64,000 bases of DNA from the NCBI GenBank assembly GCA_947627115.1, contig CANQUQ010000010.1:18623-82622 (forward strand), in the 5' to 3' direction. This DNA comes from an uncultured Acetatifactor sp. Lineage in GTDB: Bacteria; Bacillota; Clostridia; Lachnospirales; Lachnospiraceae. The notes under the pieces are model-generated. The model made no database searches, had not been told where the DNA came from, and saw nothing but the letters and a program-made list of their open reading frames with translations. Numbering within the stretch: position 1 is the stretch's first letter; each line of letters opens with the position of its first letter. This document shows, in pieces, positions 45,464-52,983 of this stretch. The position numbers were made by a program, and so were the translations under genes.

Positions 45464-46705
45464 GTGGTAGTTGAATTTATCTTTGTCGGAACAGAGCTCC
45501 TTCTGGGAAATATTGTAAATACGAATGCGGCATATCTGTCGGAAAAGTGTGCCGGACTGGGACTGTCCTGTTATTATCAGACGGTAGTGGGCGACAATGA
45601 GAGCCGGCTTACGGGGATACTGCAGACGGCCATGGACCGTTCGGACATTGTGATCCTTTCCGGAGGACTTGGCCCCACCGAGGATGACCTGACCAAGGAG
45701 GTGGCGGCGAAGGTCTGCGGGAAGGCCCTGTACATGCACGAGCCCAGCCGAAAGGCTCTGGAGAGCTACTTTGCGGAGCGGGGCATAGAGCTGACGGACA
45801 ATAACTGGAAACAGGCCATGATGCCTGAGGGAGCCATTGTGCTGGAAAACCGAAACGGCACGGCTCCGGGAGCGATCATAGAGACAGACAGGGCGAAGGT
45901 GATCCTGCTTCCCGGTCCGCCCGGCGAGCTGTACGCCATGTTCGAGGAGAGCGCAGTGCCCTATCTGACGGGCCTGACCAAGGAGGTCATCTTTTCTCAG
46001 ACCGTAAAGCTCTGCGGTGTGGGCGAAAGCAAGGCGGAGACCGTGGTAAAGGATCTGATCGATGCTCAGACCAATCCCACGCTTGCCACTTATGCAAAGA
46101 TCGGCGAGGTGCACATCCGCGTCACGGCAAAGGCCGATAATGAAAAAAATGCCGGAAAGCTGGTCGCCCCCGTGGTGAAGGAGCTGAAGCACCGCTTCGG
46201 GAAAGCCGTTTACACGACAGAGGAGGATACCACTCTGGAAAAGGCCGTGGTGGAGCTGCTGGCGTCCGGGGGCCTTACGGTCACCTGCGCGGAGTCCTGC
46301 ACGGGAGGTCTGCTCTCCGGAAGGCTCATCAATGTATCCGGAGCGTCGGATGTGTACAAGGCAGGCTTCGTGACATACTCTGACAAGGCCAAGCACAGAT
46401 TGCTCGGCGTCAAAAAGAGCACCCTGAAAAAGCACGGCGCAGTCAGTTCCCGGACGGCGCGGGAGATGGCTCAGGGGGCGGCGCGTGAGGCAGAGGCCGA
46501 TGCGGCGGTGTCCGTCACCGGCATCGCGGGACCCGGCGGCGGAACGCAGGAGAAGCCCGTGGGCCTGGTCTATATCGGGTGCAGCGTCAGGGGGAAGGTC
46601 ACCGTAAAGAAATATCAGTTCTCCGGCAGCCGCAGTAAGATCAGAGAATCTGCGGTGGCGGCCGCATTGACGCTGCTGAGAAAGTGTGTCATCGAGGCAT
46701 CCTGA
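45464..46705 (+). CDS. cinA: CinA: competence/damage-inducible protein, nicotinamide-nucleotide amidase
   Basis: 413 aa. N-terminal molybdopterin-binding-like (COG1058) domain with GTELLLGNIVNTNAAYLS and SGGLGPTEDDLTKE, and C-terminal amidase domain with TCAESCTGGLLSGRL and VSVTGIAGPGGGTQEKPVG. The amidase half recycles NMN; cinA-recA linkage is widespread. The GTG start at 45464 follows GGGAGGAAAG. recA has its own LexA-controlled promoter. Confidence 0.95.
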   Translation: MVVEFIFVGTELLLGNIVNTNAAYLSEKCAGLGLSCYYQTVVGDNESRLTGILQTAMDRSDIVILSGGLGPTEDDLTKEVAAKVCGKALYMHEPSRKALESYFAERGIELTDNNWKQAMMPEGAIVLENRNGTAPGAIIETDRAKVILLPGPPGELYAMFEESAVPYLTGLTKEVIFSQTVKLCGVGESKAETVVKDLIDAQTNPTLATYAKIGEVHIRVTAKADNEKNAGKLVAPVVKELKHRFGKAVYTTEEDTTLEKAVVELLASGGLTVTCAESCTGGLLSGRLINVSGASDVYKAGFVTYSDKAKHRLLGVKKSTLKKHGAVSSRTAREMAQGAAREAEADAAVSVTGIAGPGGGTQEKPVGLVYIGCSVRGKVTVKKYQFSGSRSKIRESAVAAALTLLRKCVIEAS

Positions 46706-46733
46706 CGGAAGGCCGTCAGTGATATCCTCCGGT

Positions 46734-46782
46734 GGGAATACTCTTTTCGGGGAATATTCCTTTTCGGGAATATTCCTCTTGC
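46734..46782 (+). repeat. Three 16-bp tandem units with GGAATATTCC palindromes after cinA
   Basis: GGGAATACTCTTTTCG (46734-46749), then GGGAATATTCCTTTTC (from 46750) and GGGAATATTCCTCTTG (from 46766). Two units contain the self-complementary GGAATATTCC, so the array can fold on itself. It starts about 28 bp after the cinA stop and does not include it. Confidence 0.8.
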
Positions 46783-46994
46783 CTGGCGGGAAGAGATGTG
46801 ATAAACTCTTTTTATCTGATATCTGCAATTCAGAACATTCTTTCATTCCGGCATTTTCGCCACAGGTTTCAGATGATTTTTTTGAGAACGGAGGTGAGAG
46901 GCCTTTGAGAGATTTTTATTGTACTTAAGTTGTTGTATGGTTATTGCCGGAGGGCGGCATCGGACCGGATGACGCCGAAAAGACAAACTCTATA
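46783..46994. other. Intergenic sequence between cinA array and recA promoter
   Basis: About 210 bp with no convincing gene. A short open frame runs through it on the plus strand but lacks a ribosome binding site and recognisable protein sequence. Confidence 0.5.
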
Positions 46995-47023
46995 TTGACA
47001 GAACCGAACAAATGTTTTATTAT
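46995..47023 (+). promoter_or_regulatory. Consensus sigma-A promoter of recA
   Basis: TTGACA (46995-47000), 17-bp spacer, TATTAT (47018-47023). A LexA box fills the spacer. Confidence 0.88.
47005..47018. promoter_or_regulatory. LexA (DinR) box 1 at recA
   Basis: CGAACAAATGTTTT matches the Gram-positive SOS box CGAACnnnnGTTYG in all but the last bases. Its place between -35 and -10 would block RNA polymerase when LexA is bound. Confidence 0.75.
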
Positions 47024-47035
47024 GAACAGAGAAAG

Positions 47036-47049
47036 CGAACATTTGTTCT
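47036..47049. promoter_or_regulatory. LexA (DinR) box 2 at recA
   Basis: CGAACATTTGTTCT is a near-perfect Gram-positive SOS box just downstream of the predicted transcription start. Confidence 0.85.
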
Positions 47050-47070
47050 CTGCGGAAAAGGAGATTTCAC

Positions 47071-48102
47071 ATGGAAAGAGAAGAAAAACAGAAAGCCCTT
47101 GAGGCGGCCATCAGCCAGATCGAGAAGCAGTACGGCAAGGGGGCCATCATGAAGCTGGGCGACCCCACTGCGCAAATGAACGTGGAGACCATTCCCACCG
47201 GCTCTCTGAGCCTTGACATCGCTCTGGGCCTGGGAGGGATTCCCAAGGGGCGGATCGTGGAGATCTACGGCCCTGAGTCCAGCGGTAAGACCACCGTGAC
47301 CCTGCACATGATCGCGGAGGTGCAGAAGCGCGGCGGCATCGCGGGGTTTATCGACGCGGAGCACGCGCTGGATCCCGTGTACGCCAAGAACATCGGGGTA
47401 GATATTGATAACCTTTATATTTCCCAGCCGGACAACGGCGAGCAGGCGATGGAGATCGCAGAGACCATGGTGCGGTCGGGCGCAGTAGATATTGTAGTGG
47501 TAGACTCCGTGGCCGCACTGGTCCCCAAGGCAGAGATAGACGGCGACATGGGGGAAAGCCACGTGGGCCTGCAGGCCCGCCTGATGTCTCAGGCATTGCG
47601 GAAGCTCACTGCCGTGATCAGCAAGTCCAACTGTACGGTCGTCTTTATCAACCAGCTGCGCGAGAAGATCGGGGTGATGTTCGGCAATCCTGAGACCACT
47701 ACCGGCGGCCGCGCCCTGAAATTCTATTCGTCCGTCCGCATGGATGTCCGCAGGATCGAATCCCTGAAGCAGGGAGGCGATGTGATCGGCAACCGCACCC
47801 GCGTGAAGGTGGTAAAGAATAAGGTGGCGCCGCCCTTCAAGGAGGCAGAGTTCGACATCATGTTCGGCCAGGGCATTTCCAAGGAGGGCGATATTCTTGA
47901 TCTGGCCGCCGACCTGGATATCATTGTAAAATCCGGCGCCTGGTATGCCTACGAGGGGAATAAGATCGGCCAGGGCCGCGAGAACGCCAAGCAGTACCTG
48001 AAGGAAAATCCTCAAGTGTGCGCGGAGGTGGAGGATAAGGTGCGCGCCCACTACGGATTTGTCCGCAGTCAGGAGACCGCGTCCGCCGGTACGGAAGGCT
48101 GA
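47071..48102 (+). CDS. recA: Recombinase RecA
   Basis: 343 aa. Strand-exchange ATPase and SOS co-protease. Walker [10 protein letters not shown], Walker [13 protein letters not shown], the L2 region [22 protein letters not shown], and the C-terminal domain are intact. AAAAGGAG precedes ATG 47071. Two LexA boxes and a consensus promoter lie upstream; recX follows 16 bp after the stop. Confidence 0.99.
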   Translation: MEREEKQKALEAAISQIEKQYGKGAIMKLGDPTAQMNVETIPTGSLSLDIALGLGGIPKGRIVEIYGPESSGKTTVTLHMIAEVQKRGGIAGFIDAEHALDPVYAKNIGVDIDNLYISQPDNGEQAMEIAETMVRSGAVDIVVVDSVAALVPKAEIDGDMGESHVGLQARLMSQALRKLTAVISKSNCTVVFINQLREKIGVMFGNPETTTGGRALKFYSSVRMDVRRIESLKQGGDVIGNRTRVKVVKNKVAPPFKEAEFDIMFGQGISKEGDILDLAADLDIIVKSGAWYAYEGNKIGQGRENAKQYLKENPQVCAEVEDKVRAHYGFVRSQETASAGTEG

Positions 48103-48118
48103 AATTGTGGTGTAGGGT

Positions 48119-48745
48119 ATGAAGGTGACTGCAATCGAAGAATTATCGGGATCTCGCTGTAAAGTATTTATCGACGGGGAATTCGCCTTTGTGTTATACA
48201 AGGGCGAATTGCGCTTATACCGTGTCGTTCCCGGAGAGGAGCTGGCCCCTGAGGATTACCGCGCCATTGCGGAGCAGGTGCTGCCGAAGCGCGCCAAGCT
48301 CCGGGCCATGAATCTGTTAAAGGGCAGAGAGTACACTGTTGGGCAGCTCCGGGCCAAACTGGAGGAAGGATACTATCCGGAAAGGGCCATCCGGGAAGCC
48401 CTGGAATACGTGGCAGGCTTTCACTATACGGACGACCTGCGCTATGCGGTGGACTTTATTTCCACCCACGGGAGCACAAGGAGCCGCCGCAGGATAGAGC
48501 AGGACCTGCTCGGCAGGGGCATCGACAGGGCGACGCTGGAAAAAGCCTGGCTGCAGTGGGAGGAACAGGGCGGAAGTCAGGATGAACCGGCCATGATACG
48601 CGAGCTGCTGCATAAGAAGGGCTTTGAGCCGGAAAATGCCGATCTCAGAGAAAAACAGCGTATGGGAGCGTTCCTGATGCGCCGGGGCTTCAGCGGAGAA
48701 AATGTGCGCAGAGCGCTTTTTTCCCGCGGGGATGAGCCGGATTGA
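48119..48745 (+). CDS. recX: Regulatory protein RecX
   Basis: 208 aa, helical three-repeat protein that caps and destabilises RecA filaments. The YTVGQLRAKLEEGYYPERAIREALEYV and DDLRYAVDFISTHGSTRSRRRIEQDLLGRGID repeats are characteristic. Co-transcribed with recA. In related genomes the next gene is normally rny; here the AT-rich island begins 33 bp after the stop. Confidence 0.94.
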   Translation: MKVTAIEELSGSRCKVFIDGEFAFVLYKGELRLYRVVPGEELAPEDYRAIAEQVLPKRAKLRAMNLLKGREYTVGQLRAKLEEGYYPERAIREALEYVAGFHYTDDLRYAVDFISTHGSTRSRRRIEQDLLGRGIDRATLEKAWLQWEEQGGSQDEPAMIRELLHKKGFEPENADLREKQRMGAFLMRRGFSGENVRRALFSRGDEPD

Positions 48746-48778
48746 GCCGTGAAGTACGTGCGGCGGGCTTTTCTGCCA

Positions 48779-48808
48779 GTCGGGCACGCGTTTGAACTTG
48801 TACTTGAC
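48779..48808 (+). repeat. Left copy of 30-bp direct repeat bounding the AT-rich island
   Basis: This 30-bp sequence (starting GTCGGGCACGCG, ending GTACTTGAC) recurs without mismatch at 55016-55045. Base composition drops sharply just inside it. The left copy ends in TTGACT with no suitable -10 box 17 bp on, so it is not a working promoter. Confidence 0.92.
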
Positions 48809-48850
48809 TGGTATGCTATTTGTTAAGCAGAAAAAATGAAAAATATTTTT

Positions 48851-48878
48851 CCCGGTACTTTATGTACCGGGTTCCTTT
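48851..48878 (+). terminator. Probable terminator at the left edge of the island
   Basis: CCCGGTAC (48851-48858) pairs perfectly with GTACCGGG (48864-48871), 5-nt loop, followed by TTCCTTT. The U-tract is imperfect. It would end the recA-recX transcript and lies inside the island rather than outside the direct repeat. Confidence 0.6.
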
Positions 48879-48969
48879 ATGTAGTATTCTTAAGTTTCAT
48901 GGTATGATATTCCATTGGCGTAAGGATGCCTAAATTAAATTTCGTTGCACTTGTTTATTAGTATAATAG

Positions 48970-49345
48970 TTCATGTGTGTTTCTATAGTTGCAACTAATT
49001 CTTTTTTTCATAATATATTTATCTCTTCATGATTTCAAAAAAATTTTCATCGGACAATTATCGATACATCTTGCAATCTGTGACATGCTATGAAATATCG
49101 AAATATCAGAGCGCTTTTCAAATTAGCAGCAATCGCCTTATTGAAGCTATCAAATACCAATGGATTATCATTCCTGATACTATTACTATGAAACAAATCT
49201 TTTGCTACACATGTCTAAAATTGCAATAAGATAGACTTTTGCCTTTTCAGTATCTTCTTCAGTGTCATATTTAAATTCAGACATATTTGTCTCCCAAGTT
49301 TTCATTTGTAGAGTCTGTTTTAAATTCTTAGTTTAACTTTTTTGT
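48970..49345 (-). pseudogene. Decayed IS3-family transposase (OrfB, IS150-like)
   Basis: Reading the minus strand gives pieces of an IS3 OrfB catalytic domain in the right order but in different frames: TNMSEFKYDTEEDTEKAKVY then LIAILDMCSKRFVS (about 49300-49190), a stop, NPLVFDSFNKAIAANLKSAL (about 49168-49109), then MSQIARCIDNCPM (about 49089-49051), matching the family's MSRxGxCxDNGPM motif. In-frame stops, at least one frameshift and a deletion of the HSDRG-to-MTQS region show that it is dead. No terminal inverted repeats were found. It is the only mobility-related sequence in the island. Confidence 0.75.
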
Positions 49346-50394
49346 AATAATATAAGTCTCTGTTCTTTTCTTTTGGCGCACATATAAAGTACGCTTATCA
49401 TTCATATTAACATGATGATTATGAGATAAAGTATTCCAAATCTGGCAATGTACCATATCCTGATATTCCTTATAGAAAGCATATATATATCAGGAAATAT
49501 AGCATAAATCATGATGAAATTGCTGTAAAACAGTGTGCCAGACCATATAAAATATAGATATACGAGATAAAGTTATTGACAAAAAATGATAATATGATAG
49601 TATTAAATAAAGAAAATTAATTATAATTATTAAATTAAACACATTCTGAAAAGGATATTAGAATACTCTTATCGGAAGATAATGAGTTAATATTACAGAG
49701 TAAAGATAAGCAAAGCCATTGATTTAAAAGCAGAACATGGTAGTGGGCTTTATCATGGATAAAAAAATAATAATTATATGGCACAGTAAAACAGACGTGA
49801 GTTAAATACTTAAAAATCAAATTATATGTATTTAGTAACGACAGCCCGTTTGGTAAATATCAGTTTTAGGCAGAGTTGGAAAGAGTGTTCGGAAACTATA
49901 GCAATAGTAACAGCGAATAGGTTGATATGTGTAAGAGTGTTCAAAGTGAAAGCACAATTTTGATTTTATATCTACATACATTTTTGACTTGTCTTCGTAA
50001 AGTGGAAATTGTATTGTTTACAGCTGGTATGTAAAAATAATAGTTTTTAAGGATGGGGCATTTCTGTTAATGGAAAGCTTTAAATTATCCAGAATGGTGA
50101 TATAACTCTTGTGCAGCTGCAATATTTTCCTATTTGTGATGATATGAGTTGAGTAAATACTGGAATTATTTCAACAGGTAGCAGAATTTCTGGTAAATAC
50201 ATTCATTGACGGTAGATAGCAATCAGTTCCTCTTGGTGAATTGATTGGGACAATTTAATTACGCCATTTAGAACTGATTGGTACTATAAAATTGTGTAAC
50301 AAAAAATGCTGCTGTAAATTAAAAGCTTGGATAAACACTAGATATTTGCAGTTTTGCATATGGCTATTGTTACACTGAAAGGAGGTGTTGATTT
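49346..50394. other. AT-rich noncoding stretch upstream of the peptide cluster
   Basis: About 1 kb of very AT-rich sequence with no frame that has both a ribosome binding site and recognisable protein sequence. It contains a TTGACA (49576-49581) with TAGTAT 16 bp on, and the candidate cluster promoter at 50292-50320. It could be eroded coding sequence or a long regulatory region. Confidence 0.5.
50292..50320 (+). promoter_or_regulatory. Candidate promoter of the RiPP-like operon
   Basis: TTGTGT (50292-50297), 17-bp spacer, TAAATT (50315-50320), leaving a leader of about 68 nt before the peptide gene. In such AT-rich DNA chance matches are common. Confidence 0.45.
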
Positions 50395-50538
50395 ATGAAG
50401 AAGTATGAAAAGCCGCAATTATTACTCGAAGATTCTGAAGAAGAATTATGTGTCGACGTTCATTCTTCCGGTATCGGATTAGTAATTGTAAGTGCCATTG
50501 TTCTTTCAATGGTATGGCCACCGATTAAAGCACAATAA
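50395..50538 (+). CDS. 47-aa precursor peptide of a RiPP-like cluster
   Basis: ATG 50395 has a perfect AAAGGAGGTG 7 bp upstream. The peptide opens MKKYEKPQLLLEDSEEELCV, an acidic leader-like half with the YxxPxL motif that PqqD-type recognition elements bind in lasso-peptide and some radical SAM systems. The second half, from about residue 24, is SSGIGLVIVSAIVLSMVWPP followed by IKAQ: strongly hydrophobic, with one Trp (41) and a Pro-Pro pair near the C-terminus. The only Cys (19) is in the leader, which argues against a sactipeptide. It lies directly before a PqqD-radical SAM-transporter operon, separated by a stable hairpin. No similar named peptide is known to me. Confidence 0.82.
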   Translation: MKKYEKPQLLLEDSEEELCVDVHSSGIGLVIVSAIVLSMVWPPIKAQ

Positions 50539-50550
50539 TCAACACATCTG

Positions 50551-50595
50551 TTATAGGAACCTTATGATAATGTGTTATCTATAAGGTTCCTATAA
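50551..50595 (+). promoter_or_regulatory. Very stable hairpin between precursor gene and modification genes
   Basis: TTATAGGAACCTTAT (50551-50565) pairs perfectly with ATAAGGTTCCTATAA (50581-50595); inside it GATAA/TTATC (50566-50570, 50575-50579) pairs around TGTG, giving about 20 bp in all. No U-run follows, so it probably protects or processes the precursor mRNA and lowers expression of the enzymes, as in many bacteriocin operons, rather than acting as a full terminator. Confidence 0.85.
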
Positions 50596-50619
50596 TGATG
50601 AAGAAAGGATATAAAATAT

Positions 50620-50934
50620 ATGGATATGAGTTGGAAACCTTGTCGTGTAGTACATTGCTATAAAATTGAAAATAATGTAGCTCATATTATTGGACTTGAC
50701 GGTATCATTCGTCTGAATGAGTCTGCAACTACTATTTGGATTATGTCTAATGGAAAAAATAGCATAAAAGATATACTTGATAATTTACATCGAAAATATT
50801 GTACTGTTCCTAAAAAAGAATTATTTCATGATGTGGAAAGTGTTATTGAAGCCTTGACTGATCGAGGAGTACTAATTAAGGACTGGGATCCTCTATTAAA
50901 AGATAATGTTATGCTTAAGGAGAATTTTGAATGA
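50620..50934 (+). CDS. PqqD-like RiPP recognition element protein
   Basis: 104 aa. The centre GLDGIIRLNESATTIWIMSNGKNSIKDILDNLH is the characteristic PqqD winged-helix pattern (LNxxAxxIWxxxxGxxTxxxI), and a trailing helix follows. Such proteins hold the leader of a precursor peptide and present it to the modifying enzyme. Stand-alone form; the termini carry no extra domain. Its stop overlaps the radical SAM start (ATGA), so the two are translated together. AAAGGAT lies upstream of ATG 50620. Confidence 0.85.
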   Translation: MDMSWKPCRVVHCYKIENNVAHIIGLDGIIRLNESATTIWIMSNGKNSIKDILDNLHRKYCTVPKKELFHDVESVIEALTDRGVLIKDWDPLLKDNVMLKENFE

Positions 50935-52301
50935 AAGAATTAGATATTTTGTATATAAATGCGCCCTCTGCATATCCAGGTAGCATGCTTTCACACCGTA
51001 TTCAAGGATTACCGCCTTTGGGACTTGGTTATCTTGCAACATACATCCGACAGTTCGGATATAAATCTCAAATACTTGATTTTTATATACGTACAATTAC
51101 ATTAGTTGAACTATCTGTAATACTCTGTGAGAAAACCCCTAAAACGGTAGGTATATCAACTACTACTGAAACATATAACTGTGGCTTGAAAATTGCAACT
51201 TTTATAAAGAAAAATTTTCCTGACATACCAATTTTAATGGGAGGGTGCCATGTTACATTTGAATATAATAATGCACTTAATTCTGGCGTTGTTGATTATG
51301 TAATCAGAAATGAAGGAGAAATAACTACTAGAGAGTTACTAGATTATTTGCTTAAAGGTATTGGAAAAATTGAAAATATTGACGGTATATGCTATAAAAA
51401 TTCTGCTGGTAAAATAATAAAAAATAAAAATAGAAAATACATAGCTGATTTAGATTCTTTACCAATACCGGATCGGTCTTTTTTTGATTTAAAATCTTAC
51501 ACCTTTCCAGCCAGCATATCTACTAGTAGAGGATGTCCTGGAAATTGTATTTTCTGCGCTGCAACAGCTTTATCTGGTGGATGTTATAGAATAAGAAGCG
51601 CCCAAAACATTGTTGATGAATTTATTTACTTAAGAAATTTAGGATTCAAACATGTTAACATTATTGATGATACTATGACTGCAAATATTGAACGTTTAGA
51701 TGAGTTTCTCAACATTATGATAGACCAAAAAATAGACATGACCTGGAATTGTGAATCACGAGTTGATATAATGACTAAAAGTCTTCTTCAAAAAATGAAA
51801 GAAGCTGGTTGCATTTCAATACAATTTGGTGTAGAGGCTGGTAGTCAAGAAATGCTTGATTGTTTAAAGAAAAACGTAACTATGGATCAAATCCGTAATG
51901 TATTTACGTGGGCACAAGAACTGGAAATTACTACTGCAACTTGTCTGATTATTGGACAACCTTTTGATACCAAAGATACTATCAAAAAAACAGTATCTTT
52001 TGCTTTAGAACTTCAAAAATTGGGAGCGCGGGTAGTATTTAGCGTTTCCACTCCGTATCCTGGAACTTTTATGTATAATAATCCTGATAAATTAGGCTTA
52101 AAAATTTTAGATACTGATTTTGACAATTATACTACACAAATCCCTGTGTATGATAGTATGCACTTATCTAAAGAAGAAATTAGGACCGCATTTTTTGATG
52201 CATTTGTTGCATTAGGAAAAGGTTTCATGCATGAAAATACTAGAAGCATGCTACAACGGGTTAGAAAAGAACTTAAAAATGAAATAATTCGAGGAAAATA
52301 A
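50931..52301 (+). CDS. B12-binding-domain radical SAM enzyme
   Basis: 456 aa. Residues 1-150 form a cobalamin-binding Rossmann-like domain (LPPLGLGYLATYIRQFGY, ILMGGCHVTFEYN), without the DxHxxG axial-ligand motif. The radical SAM core begins TSRGCPGNCIFCAAT, with 4Fe-4S cysteines 202, 206 and 209, and continues FKHVNIIDDTMTANIERLDEF and IQFGVEAGSQEMLD. The C-terminal part (about 400-456) is short with no SPASM-type Cys cluster. Enzymes of this class mostly methylate unactivated carbons, as in polytheonamide and thiopeptide tailoring, or rearrange carbon skeletons. With PqqD and a precursor beside it, C-methylation of the peptide core is the leading inference. Confidence 0.88.
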   Translation: MKELDILYINAPSAYPGSMLSHRIQGLPPLGLGYLATYIRQFGYKSQILDFYIRTITLVELSVILCEKTPKTVGISTTTETYNCGLKIATFIKKNFPDIPILMGGCHVTFEYNNALNSGVVDYVIRNEGEITTRELLDYLLKGIGKIENIDGICYKNSAGKIIKNKNRKYIADLDSLPIPDRSFFDLKSYTFPASISTSRGCPGNCIFCAATALSGGCYRIRSAQNIVDEFIYLRNLGFKHVNIIDDTMTANIERLDEFLNIMIDQKIDMTWNCESRVDIMTKSLLQKMKEAGCISIQFGVEAGSQEMLDCLKKNVTMDQIRNVFTWAQELEITTATCLIIGQPFDTKDTIKKTVSFALELQKLGARVVFSVSTPYPGTFMYNNPDKLGLKILDTDFDNYTTQIPVYDSMHLSKEEIRTAFFDAFVALGKGFMHENTRSMLQRVRKELKNEIIRGK

Positions 52302-52302
52302 T

Positions 52303-52983
52303 ATGATCCATCATTTGATTATTGGATTTAATCATCATACTTTTAATAACATTTTTGACATATTTATTTTTGTTTTAGGTAATATATTTGCAAATACGAT
52401 AAACCATGGTACAATATTGACTATAGTATTTTTAGAACTTTTTTGTATACAATTCAGCTATTCTATCCTACTCTATATACCTATATTGTTTATTGCATTT
52501 TACTTAGTAATTGCATTAGAAGAAACATACCATATTGCAATGATTTTTTATTTAGGTAAGCAAGAATTCATATCTCATATTGACATAACGAAGGTAAAAA
52601 TAGGTTTTATCAGTTTTATTGGTGGTGTATGCGTTTGTTATAAAGGTTTGTTCAAAAGGAGCGAAATTTTCTATATATCGATTGCAGGACCAATTATGCC
52701 GGTTTTTTATTTAATTATATTGGAATTGATATTACTTATTATTGAGATGCTTACTCCTATTGATACAACAATATTAATTAGAATATTATTATATTCATCT
52801 ATAGCTCCACTATCAGCGCTCATACCTATAAGCAGACGAAACTATCTATCTGATGGATACCGGATTTTATTATATATTCGCAGGAATGATGTGTCTTGTA
52901 AGAATGTATTACTAGCTATCAAAGATACCATAAAAAGCATGATATATTTTACTGTTTGTTCTTCGTTGAAGGAAATAAGATGA
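52303..52983 (+). CDS. M50-like (site-2 protease-like) membrane protein with variant EExxH site
   Basis: 226 aa with five or six membrane segments. Three features follow the layout of M50 intramembrane metallopeptidases: ALEETYHIAM in a membrane helix (residues 73-77 EETYH where HExxH is expected), SIAGPIMP (AGP at 128-130), and RRNYLSDGYRIL with Asp184-Gly185 where the family has NPxPxxDG. The first zinc His is replaced by Glu, so it may use an altered metal site or be a non-catalytic relative. It starts 1 bp after the radical SAM stop and overlaps the permease start (ATGA). Likely role: leader removal or cleavage of the hydrophobic peptide within the membrane. The family call is mine and unverified. 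Confidence 0.6.
   Translation: MIHHLIIGFNHHTFNNIFDIFIFVLGNIFANTINHGTILTIVFLELFCIQFSYSILLYIPILFIAFYLVIALEETYHIAMIFYLGKQEFISHIDITKVKIGFISFIGGVCVCYKGLFKRSEIFYISIAGPIMPVFYLIILELILLIIEMLTPIDTTILIRILLYSSIAPLSALIPISRRNYLSDGYRILLYIRRNDVSCKNVLLAIKDTIKSMIYFTVCSSLKEIR

Noticed and set aside
46734..46782. CRISPR array
   Set aside because: Repeats are head-to-tail without spacers, and no cas genes are in the window. The same applies to all other tandem arrays listed.
48119..48745. recX truncated by island insertion
   Set aside because: RecX is full length with its C-terminal repeat; the direct repeat starts 33 bp after the stop codon.
49029..49229. 66-codon plus-strand open frame in the island
   Set aside because: It is opposite the IS3 transposase remnant and has no ribosome binding site.
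49635..49820. 61-codon minus-strand open frame in the AT-rich stretch
   Set aside because: No ribosome binding site, no homology recognised, expected by chance in AT-rich DNA.
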